Source of the DNA: Erysipelotrichia bacterium
GTDB taxonomy: Bacteria; Bacillota_I; Bacilli_A; Erysipelotrichales; Erysipelotrichaceae
NCBI GenBank assembly: GCA_009916335.1
Contig: SAAR01000006.1
Span: 1-33,617 of the forward strand
DNA length: 33,617 nt
Direction of reading: 5' to 3'
The notes beneath the pieces are model-generated. The model did not search any database. It was not told the DNA's origin and worked only from the letters and a program-made list of their open reading frames with translations. Below, piece by piece: positions 15,212 to 23,274 of the stretch. Every line of letters starts with the position of its first letter. The first letter of the stretch is position 1. A program made the translations under genes and the position numbers.

Positions 15212-16081
15212 ATGAAAGAGTTAAAATTTTCTATTCAAAAACAATACCATAATCTGCGACCATCGGAAAAGAAGGTTGCAGATTATTTTCTGTATAATGA
15301 GGTAGCCAGTGTTCATTTGTCATTAACTTATCTGGAACAAACAATCAAGGTATCACAACCAACGATTATTCGTTTTGTAAAGCAGATGGGATACCCTTCT
15401 TTTCAACAATTTAAAATTCATTATATTGAGATGAATGGAAAAGAAGTGCATACGAAAAAAGAAGTGTTAGATGGTTTTTCCTTAGAAAAGAAGAGTGGAT
15501 TAAGCGATATTGTCGCAAATGTTGTAGCAACTACGATACATATGCTTGAAGATATGTTGAAAAGTGTTGATACAAAAGTATTGGATAAGGTAATACAAGT
15601 GATTAGTAAAGACAATCGCATTATTATCTTCAGTGTGGAAAACTCCAATAGTGTCGCAATTGATTTGGCGACAAAATTAGCGTACTTGGGCTTTCAAGTC
15701 ATTCGTCATGATGATTACTATATGCAACGTCTTTGTGCTAACAATTGTTGTGATGGTGATGTTGTCATTGGCATTTCTTATTCAGGAGAAAGCAAGCAAA
15801 CCGTATCGTTAATGCAAATTGCCAAACGCTGTAAAGCAGTGAGTATCGCACTGACCAGTAAAGATCATACACAGATTACAAAAGAAGCGACGTACACTTT
15901 GTTAAGTAGCAACAAACAACAACTGTATGGTGATGCGATCTATTCAAGATGTGCACAAACAGCACTTGTGGATTGCTTGTATATGGGTATCATAAGTAGT
16001 AATTATGATTACTATACAAAGCGTTTGGAAACAAGTCAAACAATCATGATTAAAGCAGGTTTAGAAAAAGAGAAAGTGTAG
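15212..16081 (+). CDS. MurR/RpiR family regulator of the phosphonate locus
   Basis: A 289-residue RpiR-type regulator. The N-terminal HTH domain (1-77) shows 'YHNLRPSEKKVADYFLYNEVASVHLSLTYLEQTIKVSQPTIIRFVKQMGYPSFQQFK', the usual RpiR pattern. The C-terminal SIS domain (about 105-245) has 'IIIFSVENSNSVAIDLATKLAYLGF' and 'DVVIGISYSGESKQTV', a sugar-phosphate-type ligand fold. It lies next to the AEP transporter and catabolic genes, so AEP, phosphonoacetaldehyde or a related phosphorylated compound is the likely effector (inference). Similar dyads flank the gene, suggesting autoregulation and control of the transporter operon. The start follows AAGGGGG. The 3' end lies within its own terminator. 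Confidence 0.9.
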   Translation: MKELKFSIQKQYHNLRPSEKKVADYFLYNEVASVHLSLTYLEQTIKVSQPTIIRFVKQMGYPSFQQFKIHYIEMNGKEVHTKKEVLDGFSLEKKSGLSDIVANVVATTIHMLEDMLKSVDTKVLDKVIQVISKDNRIIIFSVENSNSVAIDLATKLAYLGFQVIRHDDYYMQRLCANNCCDGDVVIGISYSGESKQTVSLMQIAKRCKAVSIALTSKDHTQITKEATYTLLSSNKQQLYGDAIYSRCAQTALVDCLYMGIISSNYDYYTKRLETSQTIMIKAGLEKEKV

Positions 16082-16105
16082 AAACTCTACATTTTCTCTT
16101 TTCTT
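16066..16105 (+). terminator. Terminator of rpiR containing the second operator dyad
   Basis: A stem of about 12-14 bp (16068-16081 with 16087-16100, one G-T pair) with a 5-nt loop and T-rich tail covers the rpiR stop codon. The top of the hairpin is the operator-like dyad at 16077-16091. Confidence 0.8.
16077..16091. promoter_or_regulatory. Operator-like palindrome 2 (upstream of the AEP operon)
   Basis: TGTAGA-AAC-TCTACA has the same two arms and the same 3-bp gap as the site in the rpiR leader. It straddles the rpiR stop codon and lies upstream of the Pho-box-like repeats of the transporter operon. Confidence 0.6.
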
Positions 16106-16108
16106 TTG

Positions 16109-16147
16109 TTTACATTTCCTTAACATTTTGTTAATGCAAAGTTTATT
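16109..16147 (+). promoter_or_regulatory. Pho-box-like repeats of the AEP transporter operon
   Basis: Four hexamers with exact 11-bp spacing, TTTACA-N5-TTAACA-N5-TTAATG-N5-TTTATT, match the Bacillus PhoP box (direct TT(A/C/T)A(C/T)A repeats). The first two are perfect and the others have one mismatch each. The -10 is not certain: TACTTT (16154-16159) or TACTAT (16169-16174). Phosphate-starvation control of a phosphonate locus is biologically expected. Confidence 0.6.
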
Positions 16148-16200
16148 GTTTTTTACTTTATTCAAGCGTACTATGTGAATGTTCGAAGGGAGGACAACAC

Positions 16201-16965
16201 ATGTTGCGATTGCAAAATATAAAAAAAGCATTTGATCATCAACCCGTATTAAAAGACATTTCATTGGATATTAAAGATGGTGAAATTGTCTCTATATTAG
16301 GACCAAGTGGAAGTGGAAAAACAACTTTACTTAATATTATTTTGGGGATTGTCGAAAGTGATAGTGGAACATTATTATTTGATAATAATGACATTACGAA
16401 AGTAGCAATGGAGAAACGAGGTTTCAATATTGTGTTTCAAGATTATGCACTATTTCCAAATTTAAATGCTTATAAAAATATTGTTTATGGATTAAAAAAT
16501 GATCCAAACAAAGCAAGCAAAGAAGAAGTCGATGAATTAATTGACTTATTAGGATTACAACCACATTTAGAGAAACGCATTGATCAATTATCAGGGGGAC
16601 AAAAGCAACGTGTTGCATTAGCAAGAACGTTAGTGATGAAACCGAAGATCTTATTATTAGATGAACCATTGAGTGCTTTGGATGGGGTCATTAAAGAATC
16701 GATTAAACAGCGTATTAAAACGATTGCGAAAGAATACCACTTAACAACGATTATTGTTACGCATGATCCAGAAGAAGCGTTAACGCTATCCGATAAAGTG
16801 TTAATCATCAACGAAGGAGAAATTGCACAGTATGCGAGCAGCGAAGAAATTATCAACAAACCAGCGAATGCCTTTGTGAAAGATTTCATCTTACAACAGT
16901 TACAAATTAAAAGAGCGAATATTTTAAATTTATTTGAAGGCCAAAGTGAAAAGAGTAGAGTATGA
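16201..16965 (+). CDS. AEP (2-aminoethylphosphonate) ABC importer, ATPase subunit
   Basis: A 254-residue importer ATPase: Walker A GPSGSGKTT (34-42), Q-loop 'NIVFQDYALFPNLN', signature LSGGQKQR (130-137), Walker B ILLLDEP (150-156) and switch His in 'IVTHDPEEAL'. The pattern is that of the PhnT-like, polyamine/iron/phosphonate importer group, and the C-terminal tail lacks a long TOBE domain. The substrate is assigned from the operon: permease, lipoprotein, phnW and phnX follow with overlaps or tiny gaps. It sits on the inner face of the membrane. The ATG follows GGGAGG. Confidence 0.9.
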   Translation: MLRLQNIKKAFDHQPVLKDISLDIKDGEIVSILGPSGSGKTTLLNIILGIVESDSGTLLFDNNDITKVAMEKRGFNIVFQDYALFPNLNAYKNIVYGLKNDPNKASKEEVDELIDLLGLQPHLEKRIDQLSGGQKQRVALARTLVMKPKILLLDEPLSALDGVIKESIKQRIKTIAKEYHLTTIIVTHDPEEALTLSDKVLIINEGEIAQYASSEEIINKPANAFVKDFILQQLQIKRANILNLFEGQSEKSRV

Positions 16966-18593
16966 AAGAAAAGCAATATGAATTAAAAGCAATCTATATT
17001 GCGATAGTAGTATTGTTCGCTATCTTTCTAATTGTACCAATTGGTGCATTACTTATGCGTTCTTTCCAAGATGGTGGATTCACACTTGCTAACTATAGCA
17101 ATATCTTTGCTACTGATGTATTTTATATAGCATTAAAAAACAGCTTGTTTGTATCAAGTTGTGCTGCCATACTAAGTGTTTTGTTTGGTTTTGTATTAGC
17201 GTTTGCGAATAACTATACAAGACTATACAAACCAATTAAGAAAGCATTGCATGCGATTGCGACAATGCCGATGTTATTGCCAAGTATTACATATGGATTT
17301 GCAATCTTGTATTCATTAGGAAAACAAGGATTACTCGTTAAGTTATTGGGATACCAGCCTTTTGAAATCTATGGGTTTAATGGGTTGTTAATTGGGTATG
17401 TGATTTATACTTTGCCAATTTCTTATACCTTAATTAATAATGCGATGAAATACATTGATAAAAAGTACATCACCGTATCCGTACTATTAAAGGATTCTCC
17501 ATTTCAAACGTTTAAGATGACATTGTTAAGACCGCTAATAGCAACATTAGCTGCTGCCTTTATTCAATCGTTCTTCTTATCGTTCACTGACTTTGGGATT
17601 CCAGCATCACTAGGTGGTAAGTACGATGTGATAAGTTCCTTGCTTTATACCTTTATGTTAGGTAGTATTCCTAACTTTGCAAAAGGAGCAGTGATTGCGA
17701 TGGTAATGTTAATTCCATCGATTATTAGTATTTCACTATTACACTACTTAGAAAAGTTTAATGTACGTTATCACAAAGTGAGCATTTATGAAATTAAAAA
17801 AAATAAAGTAAGAGATATCATTACTGGAATAAGTTCCATTCTTATATGTTTAGGAGTACTCTCCATCTTTGTTGTTATCTTTGCGATGCCATTTGTGAAA
17901 CAATGGCCCTATCGAATGGAGTTTACGCTGGAACATGTGAGTAATGTATTTCAAGATCCAGCACTTATCAAAGTATTTCAAAACTCGCTCATTGTAGCAG
18001 TGCTTACCGCCATGTTTGGAACATTAATTGCGTATGGAGCAGCACTTGTAAGCTGTCGTAGTAAATTGAATAAATTGATTCGTAAATCGATTGAAAGCAT
18101 GGCTTTGATTACAAATACAATACCTGGAATGGTAATCGGGATTAGTTACTTATTTGTTTTTAGTGGAACATCGTTACAAAATACATTTCCATTAATTATC
18201 GTTTGTAACATTGTCCATTTTTTCTCAACTCCTTATTTATTAATGAGTGAGTCGTTAAAGAAGATGAATGCTTCGTTTGAAACAACAGCAAAATTAATGA
18301 AAGACAAATGGATTCATACATTGGTACGAGTCATTACACCAAATGCGTTGCCATCTTTATTTGAAGTATTCTCGTATTACTTCGTCAATGCGATGGTAAC
18401 CATCAGTGCGATCATCTTCATTGCTGGAGCAAGAACGATGGTTATTACAACTAAAATTAAAGAGTTACAGTATTTTGGAAAATACAATGAGATCTTTGTG
18501 TTATCACTGTTGATCTTATTTACCAATATAGTAGCAAAAAGATTATTTTCTTATTTAATTGATCGAAATAAAAAAGTGAAAGGAAACAATTAA
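16962..18593 (+). CDS. AEP ABC importer, fused double permease
   Basis: A 543-residue permease with two BPD_transp_1 (binding-protein-dependent transport) domains in one chain: about residues 1-265 and 280-540, each with about six membrane segments. The EAA-like loops are 'ITVSVLLKDSPFQTFKMTLLRPL' (near 170) and 'FETTAKLMKDKWIHTLVRVITPNALP' (near 440). Fused permeases of this length are typical of the PhnU2-type aminoethylphosphonate and iron importers. The start ATGA overlaps the ATPase stop codon by 4 nt. It forms the channel for the lipoprotein-delivered substrate. Confidence 0.9.
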   Translation: MKEKQYELKAIYIAIVVLFAIFLIVPIGALLMRSFQDGGFTLANYSNIFATDVFYIALKNSLFVSSCAAILSVLFGFVLAFANNYTRLYKPIKKALHAIATMPMLLPSITYGFAILYSLGKQGLLVKLLGYQPFEIYGFNGLLIGYVIYTLPISYTLINNAMKYIDKKYITVSVLLKDSPFQTFKMTLLRPLIATLAAAFIQSFFLSFTDFGIPASLGGKYDVISSLLYTFMLGSIPNFAKGAVIAMVMLIPSIISISLLHYLEKFNVRYHKVSIYEIKKNKVRDIITGISSILICLGVLSIFVVIFAMPFVKQWPYRMEFTLEHVSNVFQDPALIKVFQNSLIVAVLTAMFGTLIAYGAALVSCRSKLNKLIRKSIESMALITNTIPGMVIGISYLFVFSGTSLQNTFPLIIVCNIVHFFSTPYLLMSESLKKMNASFETTAKLMKDKWIHTLVRVITPNALPSLFEVFSYYFVNAMVTISAIIFIAGARTMVITTKIKELQYFGKYNEIFVLSLLILFTNIVAKRLFSYLIDRNKKVKGNN

Positions 18594-18594
18594 C

Positions 18595-19590
18595 ATGAAA
18601 AGAAACACATTAACAAAAGGATTATTAGCAGGATTATTAACATTTAGTGCATTTGGATTATATGGATGTACAAGCGAAAGTGGAAGTAGTGAGAAAGTCG
18701 TTATCTACTCAAATGCTGATGATGAGGCAGTGGATGCAATGAAAAAAGCATTGGACAACAATGGATACAAAGACGAGTATTTATTTCAAACATTTGGAAC
18801 ATCTGAATTAGGTGGAAAATTATTAGCAGAAGGAACAAACATTGAAGCAGATATCGTTACGATGAGTACATTTTATGTAGAAAGTGCACAAGAAAAAAAC
18901 AAGATGTTTCAAGATTTGACATTTGATGTGAACACAAATGATGAGTTTATCTCATTTGGAGCTCCGATTACGGCACAAGAAGGGGCGATTATTGTAAATA
19001 CGGAAATGTTGAAAGAAAACAATTTAGAAGCACCAAAATCAATTAAGGATCTAACGGATCCAAAATACAAAGGATTTGTTTCAATAACAGACATTGCGAG
19101 TTCTTCGACCGCTTGGTTATTAGTACAAGCATTAGTAGACGCATATGGAGAAGAGGAAACAACAGCAATCTTAAAAGCAATTTATGAAAATGCAGGAGAC
19201 CACATAGAAGAAAGTGGTAGTGCTCCACTTAAGAAAGTACGTGCAGGAGAAGTGGCAATTGGATTTGGTTTACGTCATCAAGCCGTAGCAGACAAAGAAG
19301 AAGGATTACCAATTGATTTCATTGATGCACAAGAAGGAACGTTCTCTTTAACGGAATGTGTATCGGTTGTAGACAAAGGCGATAAAACAAATGAGAAAGC
19401 AATGGATATGGTAGAATGTATTATCGAAAACGGTCGTGAAGAGTTATTGCAATACTATCCAGTAGCCATTTACGAAGGAGAAAAACAAGACAACAAAAAC
19501 AAAGCAGCAAATGAAAAAGTATTCAAAGAAAAACTAACAGTAAGTTTATTGGAAAAACACCAAGCATTATCAGAAGCAGCAAAGAAGTAG
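18595..19590 (+). CDS. AEP ABC importer, substrate-binding lipoprotein
   Basis: A 331-residue extracellular binding protein. A signal peptide (1-24) ends in the lipobox LYGC, with Cys25 as the lipidated residue, followed by a Ser-rich linker and a family-1-type binding domain ('KVVIYSNADDEAVDAMKKAL', 'FGTSELGGKLLAEGTNIEADIVTMST', 'PLKKVRAGEVAIGFGLRHQAV'). The fold resembles Fe3+- and AEP-binding proteins; the adjacent phnW and phnX genes favour AEP. It starts 1 nt after the permease stop. It is anchored to the outer face of the membrane and captures substrate for import. Confidence 0.9.
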   Translation: MKRNTLTKGLLAGLLTFSAFGLYGCTSESGSSEKVVIYSNADDEAVDAMKKALDNNGYKDEYLFQTFGTSELGGKLLAEGTNIEADIVTMSTFYVESAQEKNKMFQDLTFDVNTNDEFISFGAPITAQEGAIIVNTEMLKENNLEAPKSIKDLTDPKYKGFVSITDIASSSTAWLLVQALVDAYGEEETTAILKAIYENAGDHIEESGSAPLKKVRAGEVAIGFGLRHQAVADKEEGLPIDFIDAQEGTFSLTECVSVVDKGDKTNEKAMDMVECIIENGREELLQYYPVAIYEGEKQDNKNKAANEKVFKEKLTVSLLEKHQALSEAAKK

Positions 19591-19603
19591 AAAGGTTAAG
19601 AGA

Positions 19604-20704
19604 ATGAAAGCATACAAATTATTAACACCAGGACCATTAACAACAAGCGATCGTGTCAAAGAGCAAATGCTCTTTGATCACTGTACTTGGGATGACGATT
19701 ACAAGAGCATCACACAAAAGATTAGAAAAGGATTATTGGATTTAGCACATGCAAGCGAAACAAACTATACGGTTGTTTTGATGCAAGGAAGTGGAACTTT
19801 CGGGGTGGAAAGTGTCATTACTAGTGTTGTAAAGAAAGATAAGAAAATTCTAATTGCTTCCAATGGGGAATATGGAAGAAGAATGTACGATATTTGTGAA
19901 CATGCGGGGATTGATTATATCGCATACGATGAAGACTTTGATAAAGTATTGAATGCGAGTATCATTAATGAAATGTTAGCAAACGATGAGAGCATCACAC
20001 ATGTTGCAATGGTTCATTCTGAAACAACAACAGGTATTTTAAATGATATTGCATCTGTCGCAAAAGTAGTAAAAGCGAATCACTGTGATTTCATCGTGGA
20101 CGCAATGAGTAGCTTTGGGGGAATAGAAATTGAAGTAGAGAAGTTAAATATTGATTATTTAATAAGCTCTGCAAACAAATGTATTCAAGGGGTGCCAGGA
20201 TTCTCATTTGTGATTTGTCGTCGTGATAAATTGATTGCGAGTGAAGGAAGAGCACGTTCTTTATCACTAGATCTATATGACCAGTGGAAAACGATGGACA
20301 AAGATGGGAAATGGCGTTATACATCACCAACACATGTTGTGTTAGCTTTCTATCAAGCGATGAAAGAGCTTGAAGAAGAAGGTGGTATTGTGGCAAGACA
20401 AGCAAGGTATACAAATAATGATCAAGTTTTAATTGAAAAGATGGCACAACTAGGGATGAAAGCGTACATCGATAATGAAAACCAAGGTCCTATTATTACG
20501 ACTTTCTACTATCCAGAAAATGCAAACTTTAGCTTTGTGGAAATGTACGATTACATCAAAGAGAGAGGGTATGCTATCTATCCTGGTAAACTTACGAATG
20601 CAGATACGTTCCGTATTGGTAATATTGGAGAAATTTATGAAGAAGACATTGTATGCTTATGTCATATTATCGAGCAATTTTTAAAGGAGAAAACAAATGG
20701 GTAA
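19604..20704 (+). CDS. phnW: 2-aminoethylphosphonate-pyruvate transaminase
   Basis: A 366-residue PLP enzyme that moves the amino group of 2-aminoethylphosphonate to pyruvate, giving phosphonoacetaldehyde and alanine. The N-terminus 'KLLTPGPLTTSDRVKEQMLFDHCTWDDDYK' is a strong PhnW hallmark, as are 'LMQGSGTFGVES' (60-70), 'HSETTTGILN' (138-147), the PLP-supporting Asp166 in 'FIVDAMSSFGG' and the Schiff-base Lys192 in 'SSANKCIQG'. The length is normal. It lies 13 nt after the binding protein gene and overlaps phnX by 8 bp. It acts in the cytoplasm as the first step of AEP breakdown. Confidence 0.96.
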   Translation: MKAYKLLTPGPLTTSDRVKEQMLFDHCTWDDDYKSITQKIRKGLLDLAHASETNYTVVLMQGSGTFGVESVITSVVKKDKKILIASNGEYGRRMYDICEHAGIDYIAYDEDFDKVLNASIINEMLANDESITHVAMVHSETTTGILNDIASVAKVVKANHCDFIVDAMSSFGGIEIEVEKLNIDYLISSANKCIQGVPGFSFVICRRDKLIASEGRARSLSLDLYDQWKTMDKDGKWRYTSPTHVVLAFYQAMKELEEEGGIVARQARYTNNDQVLIEKMAQLGMKAYIDNENQGPIITTFYYPENANFSFVEMYDYIKERGYAIYPGKLTNADTFRIGNIGEIYEEDIVCLCHIIEQFLKEKTNG

Positions 20705-21473
20705 AATTGAAGCAGTCATTTTCGATTGGGCAGGAACTTGTGTAGATTATGGTTGCTTTGCTCCAGTACAAGCATTTAAAGAAGCGTTTTTAAGCATTGG
20801 AATTGAAGCGACAAACGATGAAGTGAGAGAACCTATGGGAATGCTTAAAATTGAACATATTAAAACGATGTTAGAGATGCCTAGAATCAAACAAGTATTT
20901 CATGATAAATACAATCGTGATTATACAATGGACGATGTGAATGAAATTTACAAAGTATTTGAAACAAAGTTAATGAAAAGCATTGCACAATACACAGAGG
21001 TAAAACCATATGTGTTAAAAACCGTAAAACAATTGCGTGAAAAAGGCATTAAAATTGGATCAACAACGGGGTATACTGATGCGATGATGAGTGAAGTAGT
21101 AGCCAGTGCCAAAGCACAAGGGTATGAACCAGATTGCTGGTTTTCACCAGATAGCACAAATGGAAAAGGACGTCCTTATCCTTATATGATTTTTAATAAT
21201 ATGCAAGCATTGGATTTAAACAATGTTCATAAAATTATTAAAGTAGGGGATACAACTTCAGATATCAAAGAAGGAAAACACGCTGGTGTAATTAGTGTTG
21301 GTGTGTTAGAAGGAAGTTCTGAAATGGGATTAACGCAAGCAGAGTACGAAGCGTTAGATGAACAAGCAAGAAAAGCATTGCTTGAAAAAGTAGAAAAACG
21401 TTACCGTAGTGTTGGTGCAGATCACGTTATTTTAAACTTAAGTGAATTAGCTGCACTAATTGCACAATATTAA
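20697..21473 (+). CDS. phnX: Phosphonoacetaldehyde hydrolase (phosphonatase)
   Basis: A 258-residue HAD-superfamily enzyme that cleaves the C-P bond of phosphonoacetaldehyde to acetaldehyde and phosphate. Motif I 'FDWAGT' gives the nucleophile Asp10; the cap carries 'MGMLKIEHI' with the Schiff-base Lys51; motif II is 'GSTTGYT' (Thr); motif III is 'KVGDTTSDIKEG'. The DWAGT motif and cap lysine separate phosphonatases from other HAD phosphatases. The length is normal. The start overlaps phnW by 8 bp (ribosome site AAAGGAG in phnW). The freed phosphate supplies growth, and acetaldehyde can enter central metabolism. Confidence 0.96.
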   Translation: MGKIEAVIFDWAGTCVDYGCFAPVQAFKEAFLSIGIEATNDEVREPMGMLKIEHIKTMLEMPRIKQVFHDKYNRDYTMDDVNEIYKVFETKLMKSIAQYTEVKPYVLKTVKQLREKGIKIGSTTGYTDAMMSEVVASAKAQGYEPDCWFSPDSTNGKGRPYPYMIFNNMQALDLNNVHKIIKVGDTTSDIKEGKHAGVISVGVLEGSSEMGLTQAEYEALDEQARKALLEKVEKRYRSVGADHVILNLSELAALIAQY

Positions 21474-21475
21474 AA

Positions 21476-21535
21476 AAGAGGTTTAACAGCCAAATGATTT
21501 TTGAATAATCATTTAACTGTGATAACCTCTTCTTT
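21476..21535 (+). terminator. Long hairpin terminator of the AEP operon
   Basis: AAGAGGTT (21476-21483) pairs with AACCTCTT (21524-21531). Inside it ACAG/CTGT and AAATGATT/AATCATTT also pair, giving a long jointed stem followed by TCTTTT. Confidence 0.8.
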
Positions 21536-21605
21536 TAGCTTATTTTAAATGGACGTTAGAAGTGAACTTCTAATGATCGATAATGAGAAAAATACAATTC
21601 TATTT

Positions 21606-21827
21606 TCAAGCTTCTTTCGTTTTGTTTTTAGGTTTGAAAAACTTTGCGAAAGTAGAAACAAATAAAATACCTAATGCAAGCAAACCTGCACTTGCATATG
21701 CATCAAAGCCATAAGAAAGGGCGTTAATGAACTCGTTGTTTACAAGCGAAATCATTGTTATGTACATTCCATTTTCTAAAACGAGTGGAATTAATTGTAG
21801 TGCGATTGTTATCTTTGTAATCGAATT
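21606..21827 (-). pseudogene. C-terminal remnant of a membrane transporter
   Basis: On the minus strand an open stretch with no proper start reads '...ENGMYITMISLVNN' and then 'SAGLLALGILFVSTFAKF', and ends in a basic tail 'KPKNKTKEA' before a stop. This looks like the last membrane segment and tail of a multi-span transporter, most like a drug-efflux MFS protein. The frame is closed upstream by a TAA at 21828. No ribosome site or full gene is present, so it is probably debris of a deleted gene. The family call is tentative. Confidence 0.5.
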
Positions 21828-21909
21828 TTATCCACTTCGTTATAAGAAAATGAATCCGATGATTATTTCAATTTTTAGTGGACTTGTAGAATTGTTTATC
21901 TATCTATAA
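21790..21909 (+). pseudogene. C-terminal fragment resembling a chromate-transporter-like protein
   Basis: On the plus strand the reading '...IVIFVIEFYPLRYKKMNPM', followed by 'IISIFSGLVELFIYL' and a stop at 21907, resembles the end of chromate (CHR) family transporters: a final hydrophobic pair around a basic '(Y/R)KKxNP' loop. The 60-codon frame that contains it has no ribosome site, and its N-terminal half is antisense to the other transporter remnant. Best read as a remnant; the family name is a guess from pattern only. Confidence 0.4.
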
Positions 21910-21980
21910 TGTTTTCTTAATAAATCTTGAATTAAGTAGCAAAAAAAGGTAAACTATAACAGTTGAAAGAGAGTGATAAA

Positions 21981-23081
21981 ATGGCATTAACAGCAGGCAT
22001 TGTAGGATTACCAAATGTGGGGAAATCGACATTATTTAACGCAATAACAAAATCGCAGGTGGAAGCAGCAAACTATCCATTTGCTACCATAGAGCCAAAT
22101 GTAGGAGTAGTAGAAGTACCTGACTATCGTGTGGATCGTTTAGTGGACATTGTCAAAACAAAGAAAGCGATTTATACAACTTTTGAATTTACGGATATTG
22201 CTGGTTTAGTAAAAGGGGCAAGTAAAGGGGAAGGATTAGGAAACCAATTCCTTTCTAATATTCGTTTGACAGATGCAATTTGTCATGTGGTTAGATGTTT
22301 TGAAGATGACAACATTACGCATGTAGAGGGTAGTGTAGATCCCATTCGTGATATTGAAATTATTAACTTAGAGCTTATTTTGGCAGACCAGCAGACATTA
22401 GAAAATCGTTTATCGAAAGTAGAGCGTAAAGTTAAGGCAAAAGAACAAGAAGCAATCTTTGAAAAGAAAGTATTAGATAAATTATTAGAAGCAGTAAGAA
22501 ATATGAAACCTGTTAGAAGTGTAGAGCTTGATAAAGATGAATTAGCATTAGTAAAAAGTTTTAGCTTATTAACGATTAAACCGATGATTTATGTTGCTAA
22601 TATGGCAGAAGATGAAATCTCAGATCCAGATAGTAATCCATACTATGTAAAAGTAAAAGAATTAGCAGCGAGTGAAAATAACGATGTTGTTGCAATTTCA
22701 GCGAAAATAGAAGAAGAACTTTCTATGTTGGATAAAGAAGAAAAAGATATTTTCTTACAGGATTTAGGGATTGATGAAAGTGGATTAGATAAAGTTATTA
22801 GAGCGAGTTATCATATGCTAGATTTATGTACCTATTTTACAGCTGGAGTACAAGAAGTAAGAGCTTGGACATTTAAACGTGGAATGAGTGCTCCTGAATG
22901 TGCTGGGATTATTCATACAGATTTTCAAAAAGGCTTTATTCGTGCAGAAACCTATTCCTTTGATGATATTGATGCATTGGGAAGTGAACAGGCAGTAAAA
23001 GAAGCAGGAAAATTAAGATTAGAAGGTAAAGATTATATCGTGCAAGATGGAGATGTGATGCACTTTAGATTTAATGTTTAA
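21981..23081 (+). CDS. ychF: Redox-regulated P-loop ATPase YchF (Obg-like)
   Basis: A 366-residue YchF/OLA1 protein. G1 is GLPNVGKST (near residue 8), G3 is 'FTDIAGLVKGASKGEGLGN', and the NKxD site is replaced by NMAE in 'YVANMAEDEI', the family signature for ATP over GTP preference. A coiled-coil insert (about 130-165) and the C-terminal TGS domain ('CTYFTAGVQEVRAWTFKRGMSAPECAG...DGDVMHFRFNV') are complete. YchF binds ribosomes and affects stress responses. The ATG at 21981 lies after GAGAGTG; an in-frame TTG at 21963 is less likely because the family begins with M-x-L-x-x-G-I-V-G. A terminator follows. Confidence 0.96.
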   Translation: MALTAGIVGLPNVGKSTLFNAITKSQVEAANYPFATIEPNVGVVEVPDYRVDRLVDIVKTKKAIYTTFEFTDIAGLVKGASKGEGLGNQFLSNIRLTDAICHVVRCFEDDNITHVEGSVDPIRDIEIINLELILADQQTLENRLSKVERKVKAKEQEAIFEKKVLDKLLEAVRNMKPVRSVELDKDELALVKSFSLLTIKPMIYVANMAEDEISDPDSNPYYVKVKELAASENNDVVAISAKIEEELSMLDKEEKDIFLQDLGIDESGLDKVIRASYHMLDLCTYFTAGVQEVRAWTFKRGMSAPECAGIIHTDFQKGFIRAETYSFDDIDALGSEQAVKEAGKLRLEGKDYIVQDGDVMHFRFNV

Positions 23082-23104
23082 TCAATATCATATAGTATTA
23101 ATAG

Positions 23105-23146
23105 AAACATGAGGGAGTTGATAAAATCACTTTACTCATGTTTTTT
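23105..23146 (+). terminator. Terminator of ychF
   Basis: AAACATGAG (23105-23113) pairs with CTCATGTTT (23135-23143), with a small internal TGAT/ATCA pairing, followed by a T run. Confidence 0.85.
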
Positions 23147-23195
23147 AATGGAAAGATTAAAAAAGAAGGGACATAGCTTTAATGTGTTTCAAATA

Positions 23196-23224
23196 TAGAC
23201 TTTTTAATTTGTTAATGATATAGT
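23196..23224 (+). promoter_or_regulatory. Promoter of the riboswitch-surface protein-sortase unit
   Basis: TAGACT (23196-23201), a 17-bp spacer, and TATAGT (23219-23224) with TG one base before it. Transcription would start near 23231, about 40 nt before the aptamer. The -35 region is the same ATAGACTTT seen at 60 and 8201. Confidence 0.55.
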
Positions 23225-23274
23225 AAAGAAAAGGAAGAAAACAGTTGTTTTTAAAGGGAAAAAGAACTGATAAT

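Noticed and set aside
16584..16976. 130-codon minus-strand frame
   Set aside because: It lies opposite the AEP transporter ATPase with intact motifs and has no ribosome site or family features.
23148..23198. Short frame MERLKKKGHSFNVFQI before the riboswitch
   Set aside because: No ribosome site, only 16 codons, and it overlaps the proposed promoter; not a leader peptide.
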